Positions 62,346 through 64,000 of a stretch of DNA of 64,000 nucleotides are shown here, piece by piece; within the stretch, counting starts at the first letter, position 1, and every line of letters starts with the position of its first letter. Origin of the DNA: Dromaius novaehollandiae (Eukaryota > Chordata > Aves > Casuariiformes > Dromaiidae). The stretch covers positions 16,298,469-16,362,468 of the forward strand of contig NC_088112.1 of NCBI RefSeq assembly GCF_036370855.1. The letters are read 5' to 3'. The notes beneath the pieces are model-generated. The model searched no databases. It saw nothing but the letters and a program-made list of their open reading frames with translations, and was not told the origin of the DNA. Position numbers and translations under genes: made by a program.

Positions 62346-64000
62346 AACCACAGTTTGAGTCTCAGGGAGCTCCACACAGATAGTGCATTAGTGAAGAAAA
62401 AGAATAAACCGATGCTCCTGTGTAAAATGATTAATCTTGTTGCATTGCCATTTCAGGAGAGTCATATAGGATAACTTCTCTAGATTTTCCTACCTTGTCT
62501 CTATAGATCTAGAAGTGAAAAACACTGACTGTAAAAGAGGTTCGGATCCCTCTTGCTGATGTGCTGTGGCTTCAGCCTGCAGACTGCAGATTCAAGCAGA
62601 AGGAGATGTGAAATGCAGGCTTGCTTCTGACAGACATTTGCTCCCCAGTATAAACTCTGTGCTGAAACCTGTTAACTGTAGGGCTTCCCACACAACCTTA
62701 CTTTTTAGAGAGACTTTGGCATGGAGGGTCTGGGTTTCTGGTGGCTGCTGATTGGGAAGGTGTAGGGCCAAATGGTTGCTTCAGCCACCATCAGCCTTGC
62801 TGTGTTAAAGTCTGTGGAGACAAGCTGATTTATACCAGCTGGCCTGCAGTCTTCTGTTGGCATCTGGCCAACCCTCTAATTGTTCCTAAGTGACTTTCTT
62901 TTTTAATAGCACACATTTGTGCTGAGTGGCTCAGTTTGCACACGGTGAAATGCAGCCATGTGTAGCACAACTGCTTTAAAGTCAGTGAGTTGAAACAGGG
63001 TCCATTTGACCCACTGGGTAGCCTGGAGATGTCACAGAACAGGACAGGGCCGTAAGAGTCCCAAGTAACTAAGCCCTCCACCTATTCTTTATAATTTTTT
63101 TTGACTGAGGACATGCTTTACCCAGCTTTCTTCCCAGAGCAGCCTCCCCTACCCTGGCAGAGGTCACAGGCATCAGGAGAACCAGACAACCCTGAGAAGA
63201 ACTGCAGCCCATCCCTTCCCAGTTCTTACTGTCCAAGGGTCTAGACACAGTTATCATCTGCAGACAAGAGAAAATAAGACCATTCTCCAAGCAGTCCCCA
63301 GTTGGTACGTGAGATGGTTCCCAAGGCCCTGCTTTGCAGCCGCAGGGAGGGATGCCTTCTATGAAGTGCAAGTGTGGGATGAGGCAGCCCAGGACAGCCC
63401 GGTTGAACTCAGGCTGTTGGTCTCTCCAGGGACCTGCGCCAGCTCAGAGGTACCTCCATGCACTCTGCTCTCATCTCTTTCTCCGCACAGCTTGAGTGGA
63501 AAGTGGCCCCATGTTATTCAGTAGAGAAGAAAATAATTAGAGCTAAGAGAACACAACCCAAATTTTCCCACCCTTTTTGTTCTCTGTAGAGGTGAGTAAC
63601 TTAGCTGATGAGTTCACTGGTACGAAACTGCACAGTTTACTAGTCACGAAACAAAACTGTGAGTGTTGTCATAGAAATCTGAGTATGAAAGTTAAGCTTA
63701 TCCAATGAGGGAGCAGAAATAGGACATAGGACTTGTATGTCCTATCATAACTAATCTGCATGGCTTGGATTTAGAATACCAAAAAATCACTATTATAATA
63801 ATAATGTCATGAAAAGTAGAGCTATCAAGAAACATAGACTTCTCTCAGGTTGTTCTTAGTGAGAACTAAGTCAGGACCTCGGGGACTGATCTGCGAGGGA
63901 TGAGGATGGTTAGTAGCAAAGCAAGTAACAAAGCTCTTTCCAATTAGAAAAAGAGGCAATTAGATCACAGTGGTTGAGGGATATAGAGTCAGAAGCCTAG

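Larger units (their letters stand above)
49751..64000. other. Downstream flank, part 2: no supported gene outside listed repeats
   Basis: All open frames are under about 135 codons and lack family resemblance. The stretch holds two CORE-SINE/CR1-type elements, the palindrome-like cluster at 62 kb and simple repeats, listed separately. The right edge shows no exon or gene boundary. Confidence 0.6.

Noticed and set aside
62541..62560. GGTTCGGATCCC as a tRNA T-arm
   Set aside because: It lacks the GGTTCGA(A/T)TCC form, a matching acceptor stem and upstream A box.
32561..64000. Possible exons of SH3TC2 (expected neighbour downstream)
   Set aside because: No SH3 or TPR-type exon was recognised on either strand. 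It probably lies beyond the window.
1..64000. CRISPR arrays, phage or bacterial mobile elements
   Set aside because: The sequence is clearly vertebrate nuclear DNA; no regularly spaced repeats with unique spacers were seen.

Overview
The window comes from a vertebrate nuclear genome, most likely a sauropsid: a bird is the best guess, and a crocodilian or turtle is not excluded. It holds one confidently recognisable protein gene, an intronless beta-2 adrenergic receptor (ADRB2) on the + strand at 30495-31691. Two CR1-type LINE fragments, several old CORE-SINE (MIR-like) fragments and two other old dispersed repeats support the sauropsid reading. No mammalian-type SINEs or LINE-1 were seen. Everything outside the ADRB2 unit looks like ordinary intergenic DNA of moderate GC content.

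Layout. From 1 to about 29440 lies the upstream flank: no supported exon, with a CORE-SINE fragment near 7.3-7.5 kb, a CR1 3' end at 12.0-12.1 kb, a reverse CORE-SINE at 22.3-22.5 kb, an old repeat at 26.3-26.4 kb, and scattered homopolymers. From 29455 to 30172 there is a very G-rich degenerate minisatellite (period about 36 bp) that runs directly into the ADRB2 promoter. At 30194-30238 sit an inverted CCAAT box, a CRE-like octamer and a TATA-like element. A leader follows with seven GACGG repeats and a 13-codon upstream ORF (30408-30449), then the 398-residue receptor and a 3' UTR with an AATAAA at 32536. From about 32560 to 64000 is the downstream flank: no supported exon, with CORE-SINE fragments at 49.6 and 54.9 kb, a CR1 fragment of about 590 bp at 57.8-58.4 kb, a cluster of old palindrome-like repeats at 62.0-62.3 kb, and several simple repeats.

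How it works together. The receptor is a Gs-coupled catecholamine receptor. Its leader keeps the mammalian ADRB2 layout: a TATA-like and a CRE-like element, then a short arginine-containing upstream ORF, then the main start in a better context. Two points stand out. The receptor's open frame ends right after the conserved GTVPS stretch, so the terminal tail and the PDZ ligand known from mammals are not encoded contiguously. The upstream minisatellite also shows CpG-rich units next to the promoter and TpG/CpA-rich units further away. In other vertebrates ADRB2 lies between HTR4 and SH3TC2; I looked for exons of both and recognised none, so the window probably lies inside the intergenic space on both sides. 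I found no convincing wholly new genetic system.
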